DNA of 5,413 bases from Ilumatobacteraceae bacterium. Its GTDB lineage: Bacteria; Actinomycetota; Acidimicrobiia; Acidimicrobiales; Ilumatobacteraceae. Below are positions 1 to 5,413 of the stretch, piece after piece; positions within the stretch are counted from its first letter, which is position 1; every line of letters starts with the position of its first letter. The position numbers and the translations under genes are program-made. The DNA is taken from NCBI GenBank assembly GCA_016650435.1, contig JAENVT010000281.1, positions 1-5,413 on the forward strand, given 5' to 3'. The notes under the pieces are model-generated. The model was not told the DNA's origin and made no database searches. It saw nothing but the letters and a program-made list of their open reading frames with translations.

Positions 1-473
1 ACCCGGATGTTCAGCGGTCCGAGCTCGAATGCCAGCGTCTTGGTCATCGAGATCACGGCGCCTTTGGAAGCGACGTAGTGCAGGAAGCCTTGCGAGCCGT
101 TGAGCGCAGTCGTCGAAGAGACGTTGACGATCGACCCACCTTTGGGCATGTGCTTCGACGCTTCTCGAGCGCAGAGAAACGTGCCGCGCACGTTGACCGC
201 CATCATCTGATCCCACTCGTCAGTCGTAATCTCTTGGAACGGTCGTCGATTGGCCAGCATCGCCGCGTTGTTGACCAGACCGTCGATCTCACCAGCTTCG
301 TCGAACAACGCAATCACATCTTGTTCGTCGCTGACGTCGCAGACGATGTCGCAGCCGGGCAGGATGTCGGTCGAGACAACGTCGGCGCCGCGCTCGCGCA
401 GCTCGCCGACGAGGCGAGCGCCGATGCCACGCGCTCCGCCCGTGACGACGATCCGCTTGTCTTTGACGCTCAT
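1..473 (-). CDS. Short-chain dehydrogenase/reductase (SDR), C-terminus cut by window edge
   Basis: This is the N-terminal 157 residues of a classical SDR, an NAD(P)(H)-dependent cytosolic oxidoreductase that interconverts alcohols and ketones; the substrate cannot be read from sequence. Seen directly: the Rossmann glycine motif TGGARGIG at residues 11-18, an acidic residue (D36) at the end of the second strand that favours NAD(H) over NADP(H), the NNAA motif at 68-71, N94 in the VNVRG stretch, and the catalytic S120, Y133 and K137 (YVASK). All four classical catalytic positions (N, S, Y, K) are present, so the enzyme should be active. Family members are usually about 250 residues, so roughly 90-100 residues lie beyond base 1. 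The ATG at 473 is the natural start because the glycine motif follows at the usual distance. It lies 10 bases after the stop of the PEP-utilising protein on the same strand, with no strong Shine-Dalgarno, so co-transcription and translational coupling are likely. Confidence 0.93.
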   Translation of the reverse strand, partial: MSVKDKRIVVTGGARGIGARLVGELRERGADVVSTDILPGCDIVCDVSDEQDVIALFDEAGEIDGLVNNAAMLANRRPFQEITTDEWDQMMAVNVRGTFLCAREASKHMPKGGSIVNVSSTTALNGSQGFLHYVASKGAVISMTKTLAFELGPLNIR

Positions 474-483
474 GGGGCGAGGC

Positions 484-2202
484 TCACGTCTCGGCGCGCT
501 CCACGATGGTCACGACACCGCGGGTGCCGTCGACCTCGATGAGATCGCCGGTCTTGATGCGTAGTGTCGCAACCGACGTGCCGACCACGCAGGGAATGCC
601 GTACTCGCGACTGACCGTTGCCGCGTGCGTCAGCGATCCACCGCCGTCGCACACGCATGCGCCGATGATGGCGAACGCTGGCGTCCAGTTCGGTGAGGTC
701 GCTTCCGTCACAAGAATCTCGCCCTCTTCAAGATCGAACAGTTCGGTCGCTGAAACCATCACGCGCGCCCGACCCGTGTACGTACCAGCAGAGGCCGGGA
801 AGCCGTTGAGCGTTGTCGTATGCGGATCTGCCTTGAGTCCGGCGAAGTAGTGGCTGTGCATCCCGAAGATCTCGATCAACACCGGGTCTTCGACCTTGTC
901 GGGGAGCGTGCCGACGACCTTCGGGATGCTCCCGCGTAGCCCCTGGTAGTGGTCGTAATATTCGTGGCGAGCGGTCGCTATCGACTGCTTGTCCTTCCAG
1001 GCCACGTCGCCTCGGCAGACCTCGAGCAACTCGGGATAGAACAGGAATGTCGTGTCGTCGTATGTGTCTGCACCAACGGCTTCTGCGGCCGCTAGCGCGC
1101 CGCGACGCATCGGAATCGAGGAACGCAGGTCGATGTAGTAGTTGTGGTCTTCGTTCCACCACGCGAAGTTGGCGACCGTGCAGATGTCGAGCAGTTGATT
1201 GAACCCGGCGAGCGTGTCGCCGTTGAGCTGTGACCGCGCCGCCTCAATCGCCTCGTCACGCTCGCGGTGAGAATCGACGAGCGACTTGTCGAAGTCGTGA
1301 CGCTCCTTCATCTGCACGAAGTTGCGCAGCTGGCCGAGAGGCGATGACTGGTTCTCGATCCACGAGGGGATGTTGATGTCGGCGATGCCCTCGGTTCGCC
1401 ACCCGTGGACCTTTAGGAAGTCGTCGAACTTCGTCAGCCAAATCGAAGCGTTGCCTCCGGCCTTCGACAGTGCATCGCGAATCTGGTCAGGCTCGTGGTC
1501 GAACAGATCGGCGATGCCGAGACGGTTGGCCTCGTCGGCCAGGTCCCACATGGCGCGGTCGGTCTCCATGATTTTGGAGTCGCGGCCCTGCAGCATCTTG
1601 GCAATGTTGCCGGGGTCGATTCCGTTCCCTGCGCACAGCCCGTAGAGCTGAAGATAGATCGCCAGCAACGGGTACATGATCTCGAAGTGAACCTCCCACG
1701 CCCGCGTGTTGAACGTGCGCGCATCGACGATGTACTGGCCGATCTCGGCCAACGACTTGCCGGCGAAGTCGTAGCTCTCGAAGTATCCGAGCCCGAGTTC
1801 GAGCTCCCATTTACGCTCCTCCCAGATGGCATCGAAGTTGCCGAGGAACTTGGGCATGTTCTTCTCGATGCGAGCGGCGCGGAAACCGATCTCCCACTGC
1901 GAGGTCACCGGCACTTCACTCTCGTAGAGGAACGGCCCGCCCATGCGTTGCACCAGACCACCGGCCGGCGGAAGGGGAAGTTGGTGGGCGGCGAGCTGGG
2001 TCGACCACGCCGCGCCGGTGACGAATTGGAAGCCGAGTGGCGAGAACCCTCGCGGCCAGTGGAAGTCGACGAACCAAAACCGCGACTCGTCTTCCTTTGT
2101 GAACGGGCCGGACTTCATCCGCAGCCATGGCTCGTCGATGTGCTCCGGCTTCCAGCCCGGATACCAGTCGAGAAACTGGTCGACGGGAACGATCTCTGCC
2201 AT
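484..2202 (-). CDS. Stand-alone PEP-utilising (phosphohistidine swivel) protein, no ATP-grasp domain
   Basis: The last ~105 residues form the mobile swivel domain of PEP synthase, PPDK and rifampicin phosphotransferase. The signature is GGGSLTHAATVSREYGIP, with the phospho-acceptor histidine at about residue 526 (counting from the ATG). Upstream lies a ~450-residue largely helical part resembling the middle, substrate-binding domain of rifampicin phosphotransferase, with stretches such as LQGRDSKIMETDRAMWDLA (about 204-222) and WWNEDHNYYIDLR (about 348-360). The N-terminal ATP-grasp domain that would phosphorylate the histidine is absent: the protein is 572 residues, against ~750-870 for full-length relatives. 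In known split systems such as Thauera phenylphosphate synthase the ATP-binding half is a separate subunit; none is encoded here. The role is inferred to be phosphoryl transfer to an unknown small molecule. The ATG at 2202 is preferred over an in-frame TTG at 2217 because the G-rich GGGGGTCAGGA lies just before the ATG and nothing similar precedes the TTG. It is probably the first gene of an operon with the SDR. Confidence 0.88.
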   Translation of the reverse strand: MAEIVPVDQFLDWYPGWKPEHIDEPWLRMKSGPFTKEDESRFWFVDFHWPRGFSPLGFQFVTGAAWSTQLAAHQLPLPPAGGLVQRMGGPFLYESEVPVTSQWEIGFRAARIEKNMPKFLGNFDAIWEERKWELELGLGYFESYDFAGKSLAEIGQYIVDARTFNTRAWEVHFEIMYPLLAIYLQLYGLCAGNGIDPGNIAKMLQGRDSKIMETDRAMWDLADEANRLGIADLFDHEPDQIRDALSKAGGNASIWLTKFDDFLKVHGWRTEGIADINIPSWIENQSSPLGQLRNFVQMKERHDFDKSLVDSHRERDEAIEAARSQLNGDTLAGFNQLLDICTVANFAWWNEDHNYYIDLRSSIPMRRGALAAAEAVGADTYDDTTFLFYPELLEVCRGDVAWKDKQSIATARHEYYDHYQGLRGSIPKVVGTLPDKVEDPVLIEIFGMHSHYFAGLKADPHTTTLNGFPASAGTYTGRARVMVSATELFDLEEGEILVTEATSPNWTPAFAIIGACVCDGGGSLTHAATVSREYGIPCVVGTSVATLRIKTGDLIEVDGTRGVVTIVERAET

Positions 2203-2259
2203 GGTCCTGACCCCCAACTGATCGATGTGCTCGGTCCCGTTCCCACACGGGTCGCGAGC

Positions 2260-2292
2260 GGCGATGCTATATCACGCAGTTCGAAACACTGA
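2260..2292 (-). promoter_or_regulatory. Candidate leftward promoter for the PEP-utilising protein/SDR operon
   Basis: The 119-base gap between the two divergent starts contains a small A/T-rich island, GCTATATCAC (2266-2275), unusual in this GC-rich DNA. Read on the minus strand it gives TATAGCAT, which contains a TANNNT-type -10 element (TAGCAT, 2269-2264) about 60 bases before the ATG at 2202. I see no convincing -35. On the plus strand the same island reads TGCTATATC, an extended -10-like sequence, so it could instead or also serve the rightward genes. Confidence 0.25.
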
Positions 2293-2317
2293 CGTTCGTC
2301 GACCCACCAACTAGCTT
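2289..2317 (+). promoter_or_regulatory. Candidate rightward promoter placing the mRNA 5' end at the phosphatase start codon
   Basis: CTGACG (2289-2294) matches the TTGACA -35 at four of six positions. After a 17-base spacer, TAGCTT (2312-2317) fits the actinobacterial TANNNT -10 pattern. A transcript starting 5-8 bases past this -10 would begin on or beside the paired GTG codons at 2322 and 2325, giving a leaderless mRNA. That fits the absence of any Shine-Dalgarno before these codons. The motifs are short and this is a reading by eye. Confidence 0.35.
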
Positions 2318-2321
2318 CGCC

Positions 2322-3113
2322 GTGGTGAGAGAAACGAGTCTGTTGGAGTCCGCGATCGACGCTGCCCGAGCGGGTGGTGAGCGCCTGATGGACGGACTAC
2401 TCCGCCCACCCGAGATCCACCAGAAATCGGCTCGCTCGAACATCGTGACGTGGGCAGACGAGGCGGCGCAGGCGACGATCGTGGAGCTGCTACTCGGTCG
2501 CTATCCGGATCATGCGATCCTCGGCGAGGAAGGCTCGGCCGGCGATCCGCACGGCCCGTACACATGGATTGTCGATCCGCTCGACGGCACGTCGAACTAC
2601 GCCAGCGGCATGTCGCCGTGGGGCGTGTCGATCGCGGTTCGCGAGACCGGTGGCGCCTTGCTGGCTGGTGTCATCCTCGATCCATTGCGCGGCGAGATGT
2701 TCGCGGTCGAACGTGGTGGTGGAACAACATGCATTCCCAGCGATACCAGCGACATCGCCCGAGCATTGATCGCGACCGGCTTGCAGAACGACGACCCCGC
2801 CGCCATCCACCAGCACGCTCTGCGCATCGAGCAGATGCACTTGCACTGCCGTGGCACGCGAGCCATCGGGTGTCCGTCGTTCGCGCTGGCCTACGTTGCG
2901 GCCGGCAAGCTCGACGGATTCGTCGAGAAGGATGCAACGTACGCGTGGGATGTCGCTGCCGCCGTGTTGTTGTTGGAAGAGGCCGGGGGAGTGGCGACCG
3001 ACTTCGGCGGCGGGCCGGTGAACCTCGGCGCCGGTATCACCAACATCGTGGCCTCGAATTCGCAGATCCACACCGACCTGCTCGACGTGGTCAACTTGAG
3101 GAGGGCGGGATGA
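2322..3113 (+). CDS. Inositol monophosphatase family protein
   Basis: A Mg2+-dependent, Li+-sensitive-type sugar/inositol phosphate phosphatase of the IMPase/FBPase/CysQ superfamily, cytosolic. Seen directly over 263 residues, the usual length for the family: GEEGS (68-72) with the metal-binding glutamates, WIVDPLDGTSNY (82-93) with metal ligands D85 and D88 and the phosphate-binding GT, and WDVAAAVLLLEEAGG (209-223) with the third metal ligand D210. The metal site is therefore complete. The substrate loop reads GCPSFALAYVAAGKLDG; bacterial SuhB-type enzymes usually have GSAALDLAY there, so a substrate other than inositol phosphate (histidinol phosphate, a sugar phosphate or a nucleotide phosphate) is possible. 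The start is one of two adjacent GTG codons (2322 or 2325); no Shine-Dalgarno precedes them and a promoter-like sequence ends just upstream, so a leaderless start is plausible. The gene ends in TGA at 3111-3113 and is followed in the same frame by the alpha/beta hydrolase, presumably in one transcript. Confidence 0.93.
   Translation: MVRETSLLESAIDAARAGGERLMDGLLRPPEIHQKSARSNIVTWADEAAQATIVELLLGRYPDHAILGEEGSAGDPHGPYTWIVDPLDGTSNYASGMSPWGVSIAVRETGGALLAGVILDPLRGEMFAVERGGGTTCIPSDTSDIARALIATGLQNDDPAAIHQHALRIEQMHLHCRGTRAIGCPSFALAYVAAGKLDGFVEKDATYAWDVAAAVLLLEEAGGVATDFGGGPVNLGAGITNIVASNSQIHTDLLDVVNLRRAG
3099..3105 (+). promoter_or_regulatory. Strong Shine-Dalgarno inside the end of the phosphatase gene
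   Basis: AGGAGGG at 3099-3105 is the best ribosome binding site seen in the window. It sits 5 bases before an ATG at 3110 that overlaps the phosphatase stop codon (ATGA). It is 24 bases before the GTG at 3129, too far to act directly on the annotated start of the hydrolase. It therefore points either to translation of the 8-codon mini-ORF or to an N-terminus of the hydrolase in a different frame. Confidence 0.6.
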
Positions 3114-3136
3114 ACTCGGCGACCGGCGGTGGCTGA
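3110..3136 (+). other. Eight-codon mini-ORF (MNSATGGG) bridging phosphatase stop and hydrolase start
   Basis: The ATG at 3110 overlaps the phosphatase TGA (ATGA) and has an ideally spaced AGGAGG. It opens MNSATGGG and stops at TGA 3134-3136, five bases past the first base of the hydrolase GTG, which lies inside it one frame over. Possible readings are a coupling mini-cistron that delivers ribosomes to the GTG, the true hydrolase start with a +1 shift near GGC-TGA, or a one-base sequence error. Compositionally it gives no evidence of encoding a functional peptide. Confidence 0.35.
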
Positions 3137-4031
3137 TTCGCCGACGCTCGATCTCGGCGTCCCCGTCTCGACACTCGACTCGGGCGTCGCCGCGCATCAC
3201 GGTGTCGAGTTCGCAACCGTGGAGGGTTTCCGCCCGCTGTTGCTCGATCTCTATCTTCCTGCCGATTCGGCGCCATGTCCGGCAATCGTCTACCTCCACG
3301 GCGGAGGATGGGCGGTCGGCTCGCGGCGACGCTTTGGTCGGGCCTTCGCATCGTGGTCTCCGACGCCGCTCGATCGATTGGCGCAAGCCGGTTTTACGGT
3401 CGCGACGGTCGACTATCGGCTCAGCGGTGAGGCGCGATTCCCTGCACAGCTGCATGATGTGAAGGCGGCGATTCGGTGGGTGCGTGGCAACTCGTCGCGC
3501 CTCGGTGTCGATCCGGCGCGGGTGATCACATGGGGAGAATCTGCAGGCGGCCATCTGGCGATGCTTGCCGGTCTCACTGGTGATCGACCGGAGTTGGAGG
3601 GTGCGATTGGCGAATACTTCGCCGAGTCGAGCGCCGTTAGCGGCGTCATCGACTGGTATGGCCCGATGAACCTGTTGTCGCTTGGTTCGCAGCACCCGCC
3701 AGAAAGCGGCATCCGACCAGACGATGCCAACTCGTGGGAGTCGACGATGGTCGGAGTACCTCTGCAAACTGATCCGGCTCGCACGCTCGCGGCCAGCCCG
3801 ATTTCGTACGTGCATGCTGCTGCGCCTCCCGCGCAGATCCACCACGGGAACGCCGACACTTTCGTCCCATACGCACAGAGCGTCGAGTTCGCCGACGCGC
3901 TGCGCGCCGCCGGCGGAAAAGTCGAGCTGATCACGATCGAAGGTAGCGACCACTTTTGGACCGGTGCCCCCGACCTCGCTGCCATTTTCGAGGCCTCCCT
4001 GGCCTTCGCCCGCCGCGTCACCACCGCCTGA
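3129..4031 (+). CDS. Alpha/beta hydrolase, esterase/lipase type
   Basis: A serine hydrolase of the alpha/beta fold, closest by motif to the BD-FAE/hormone-sensitive-lipase-like carboxylesterases. Seen directly over 300 residues: the oxyanion-hole HGGGW at 57-61, the DYRLSG strand at 95-100, the nucleophile elbow GESAGG at 136-141 with S138, the aspartate in HGNADTFVPY (D243), and the final histidine in EGSDHFW (H275). The triad is complete and the length is normal. I see no signal peptide or membrane segment, so it is probably cytosolic, hydrolysing a carboxylic ester of unknown nature. GTG 3129 is the only start codon in frame between the phosphatase stop and the conserved first strand (HHGVEFATVEGF from residue 23), yet it lacks its own ribosome binding site. 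It lies 15 bases after the phosphatase TGA, in the same frame, so translation may depend on re-initiation or on the overlapping mini-ORF. The protein ends just before the tandem hairpin repeats. Confidence 0.92.
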   Translation: MADSPTLDLGVPVSTLDSGVAAHHGVEFATVEGFRPLLLDLYLPADSAPCPAIVYLHGGGWAVGSRRRFGRAFASWSPTPLDRLAQAGFTVATVDYRLSGEARFPAQLHDVKAAIRWVRGNSSRLGVDPARVITWGESAGGHLAMLAGLTGDRPELEGAIGEYFAESSAVSGVIDWYGPMNLLSLGSQHPPESGIRPDDANSWESTMVGVPLQTDPARTLAASPISYVHAAAPPAQIHHGNADTFVPYAQSVEFADALRAAGGKVELITIEGSDHFWTGAPDLAAIFEASLAFARRVTTA

Positions 4032-4135
4032 CAGGGTTCCTGGGCGCGGAAGTGGAACTGTGAGTGCCGGTTTCGCGCCCGGTCAGGGTTCCTGGGCGCG
4101 GAAGTGGAACTGTGAGTGCTGGTTTCGCGCCCGGT
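4032..4135. repeat. Two tandem copies of a 52-bp intergenic unit
   Basis: Unit 1 spans 4032-4083 and unit 2 spans 4084-4135; they abut with no spacer. The copies are identical except for one base, C at 4068 versus T at 4120. The unit begins CAGGGTTCCTGGGCGCGGAA and ends TTTCGCGCCCGGT. The 52-base period is not a multiple of three and the unit lies between the stop codons of two convergent genes, so it is not protein coding. Each copy carries a long inverted repeat, described in the terminator entry. The near identity implies recent duplication or active maintenance. Whether it is a member of a dispersed REP-like family in this genome cannot be told from one locus. Confidence 0.95.
4040..4134. 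terminator. Pair of GC-rich hairpins between convergent genes, likely two-way terminator
   Basis: In each repeat unit a 12-base arm pairs with a second arm around a 19-base loop. Hairpin 1 pairs 4040-4051 (CTGGGCGCGGAA) with 4071-4082 (TTTCGCGCCCGG); hairpin 2 pairs 4092-4103 with 4123-4134. The only non-Watson-Crick pairs are G-U wobbles. A shorter competing pairing, GTTCC with GGAAC (4036-4040 with 4054-4058, and again 52 bases on), could form instead. No run of T follows the stems, as is common for actinobacterial hairpin terminators. The position, directly after the hydrolase stop and 19 bases beyond the LLM stop on the other strand, fits termination of both transcripts. Function is inferred from fold and place only. 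Confidence 0.55.
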
Positions 4136-4153
4136 CGGGTTGTGGATCGCGGG

Positions 4154-5158
4154 TTAGGACAGCGCGGGGATGACCTCGGTGGCGAACATGCGCATGGAGC
4201 GATGGGTGTCGTCGTTGCTCATGCCCGGCTGACGCATCTGCAACGCCAACTGGGTGATGCGGCCGAGGTGCCCGTCGACGAACGGTCGCAACTTGCCGAT
4301 CACATCCTCGGGAGTGCCTACCGCGGCGAACCAGAAGCCGGCGTTGCCGCTGCGCAACATCTCCTGGGTGACTCGACCTTCGGCCGGAGCCGGCTCGCCT
4401 TGCAGGTTCTTGCGCATCTGGTAGAAGTTGACGAAGTACTCGATGCCTGGGCCTGCGATCTCCCAAGCCTTGTCGGTGGTATCGGCAACGAAAACCGGCA
4501 CCATCACCGACACCGCGTAGTCGGCCGGATTCCGACCGCACGCTTCCAACGCTGCGTCGTATCCGGCGTTGAACGGCGCGATCAGGTTCATGCCGCGCTT
4601 GGCCGCACGGGTGAGGTTCTTCGGGCCCATCCCGCCCCACCACATGGGCAGCGGGTTCTGCACTGGCTTGGTTGTGAACGTCATGTCGGGAATGTCGTAG
4701 AAGCGGCCGCAGTGACTGAACATCGCCGGCTCGGTGAAGGCCCGCTGGATCCAGTCGACCATCTCCCACGACCGCTGATTCATCTCCGCAGGGTCTTTGC
4801 CGAAGCTGACGAACTCCTCATACTGCGAGCCGGGACCCACGCCGAGATCGAATCGCCCGTTCGACAAGATGTCGGCGATCGCCGCGTCTTCGGCGACGCG
4901 GATGGGATCGTGGAACGGCAGCAGCACCACGGAGGTGCCGACTCGAATTCGTTCGGTACGCGCCGCCACCGCGGTGGCCACCATCATCGGTGAACCTGTC
5001 CATTGACACTCCCGGAAGTGATGCTCGCCGTACCACGTGTGCGTGAACCCGAGCTCCTCGGCGAGCACAGCATCGCTGATGTAGTCGGAGTACACGTCCT
5101 GCAGGGCGTAGGCGGAGGCGGGATGGTTGCGGACTCCATTGATCAGCGCGTATTGCAC
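4154..5158 (-). CDS. LLM class flavin-dependent oxidoreductase (luciferase-like monooxygenase)
   Basis: A TIM-barrel flavin enzyme of the bacterial luciferase-like family, 334 residues, within the usual 300-400. Such proteins use reduced FMN or coenzyme F420 to oxygenate or oxidise small molecules; which cofactor is used here cannot be decided by eye. Seen directly: GFTHTWYGEHHF (37-48) with the family's EHHF, IRVGTSVVLLPFHDPIRVAED (about 71-91), NGRFDLGVGPGS (100-111), the FGKDPAEMNQRSWEMVDW helix after it, and NPLPMWWGGMGPKNL in the C-terminal half. The start is GTG at 5158, preceded by GAGAGGGA (5172-5165) at 6 bases; the ATG visible upstream is out of frame. It reads in the same direction as the UvrA-like gene, 88 bases downstream of it, so it may share its transcript or use a promoter in that gap. 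It converges on the hydrolase, with the tandem hairpins between. Confidence 0.93.
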   Translation of the reverse strand: MQYALINGVRNHPASAYALQDVYSDYISDAVLAEELGFTHTWYGEHHFRECQWTGSPMMVATAVAARTERIRVGTSVVLLPFHDPIRVAEDAAIADILSNGRFDLGVGPGSQYEEFVSFGKDPAEMNQRSWEMVDWIQRAFTEPAMFSHCGRFYDIPDMTFTTKPVQNPLPMWWGGMGPKNLTRAAKRGMNLIAPFNAGYDAALEACGRNPADYAVSVMVPVFVADTTDKAWEIAGPGIEYFVNFYQMRKNLQGEPAPAEGRVTQEMLRSGNAGFWFAAVGTPEDVIGKLRPFVDGHLGRITQLALQMRQPGMSNDDTHRSMRMFATEVIPALS

Positions 5159-5160
5159 AA

Positions 5161-5191
5161 TGCATCCCTCTCGTCAGTAATTCTGCATCCC
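5161..5191. promoter_or_regulatory. LLM gene leader: ribosome binding site and paired 8-bp direct repeats
   Basis: TGCATCCC occurs at 5161-5168 and again at 5184-5191, 23 bases apart start to start, about two helical turns. On the coding (minus) strand these read GGGATGCA. The copy nearer the gene overlaps the Shine-Dalgarno GAGAGGGA. A weak extended -10-like TGCTAAAAC (5200-5192 on the minus strand) abuts the other copy. The arrangement would suit an operator or a translational control site, but two 8-mers are thin evidence. Confidence 0.25.
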
Positions 5192-5246
5192 GTTTTAGCA
5201 CGCCGAATACGCCTGTGCCGTTCTCACGGTGTGCGCGGAGTCTCGG

Positions 5247-5413
<167 letters not shown>

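Noticed and set aside
78..542. Open frame of 154 codons on the plus strand opposite the SDR
   Set aside because: The minus strand carries a full set of SDR motifs here; the plus-strand translation is low-information and Arg/Asp rich.
484..2217. TTG at 2217 as start of the PEP-utilising protein
   Set aside because: It adds only five residues, has no ribosome binding site, and the ATG at 2202 is better placed after a G-rich stretch.
1495..2292. Open frame of 265 codons on the plus strand opposite the PEP-utilising protein
   Set aside because: Antisense shadow of a gene with a clear phosphohistidine signature; no domain seen in the translation.
2388..3113. ATG at 2388 as start of the phosphatase
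   Set aside because: It would remove the first helix (ESAIDAARAGGERL), which matches the usual N-terminus of the family.
2490..3953. Long open frame of 487 codons on the minus strand across the phosphatase and hydrolase
   Set aside because: It is antisense to two genes with complete catalytic motifs. Its translation is rich in Arg and Pro with no recognisable domain, as expected for the antisense of GC-rich codons.
4032..4135. CRISPR array or integron attC site
   Set aside because: The two units abut with no spacers, so not CRISPR. The GTTCC/GGAAC arms do not match the GTTRRRY/RYYYAAC boxes of attC, and no integrase or cassette structure is present.
4064..4993. Open frame of 309 codons on the plus strand opposite the LLM gene
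   Set aside because: It starts inside the tandem repeat and mirrors the LLM codons; no motif is visible and the LLM protein explains the region.

Overview
The window is high-GC bacterial DNA with six protein genes. Four are complete and two run off the ends. Strong G/C preference at third codon positions, GTG starts, weak Shine-Dalgarno use and the mix of SDR, LLM-type flavin oxidoreductase, stand-alone PEP-utilising enzyme and UvrA-like ABC protein suggest a free-living Actinomycetota, perhaps of the Acidimicrobiia type. That placement is inference from style, not from a marker gene. I see no tRNA, rRNA, CRISPR array, transposase or phage gene.

Layout: (1) bases 1-2202, minus strand: a two-gene unit. 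A stand-alone PEP-synthase/rifampicin-phosphotransferase-like protein that has the swivelling phospho-histidine domain but no ATP-grasp domain is followed 10 bases later by a short-chain dehydrogenase cut by the left edge. (2) 2203-2321: a short divergent intergenic region with candidate promoters both ways; the rightward one would give a leaderless mRNA. (3) 2322-4031, plus strand: an inositol-monophosphatase-family phosphatase and an alpha/beta-hydrolase esterase in the same reading frame, separated by one TGA and 15 bases. The only good ribosome binding site at the junction serves an 8-codon mini-ORF that overlaps both genes. (4) 4032-4135: a 52-bp non-coding unit repeated twice in tandem; each copy folds into a strong 12-bp hairpin between two convergent genes, so it is a likely two-way terminator and possibly a dispersed repeat. 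(5) 4154-5158, minus strand: a luciferase-like flavin monooxygenase. (6) 5247-5413, minus strand: the last 54 residues of a UvrA-family ABC ATPase.

The central genes look like accessory small-molecule metabolism: a phosphotransfer protein with an SDR, opposed by a phosphatase with an esterase, next to a flavin oxidoreductase. A shared pathway is possible but unproven. The points most worth checking are the missing ATP-grasp partner of the phosphotransfer protein, the odd translation start of the esterase, and the tandem hairpin repeat. I found no clear evidence of a wholly new system.
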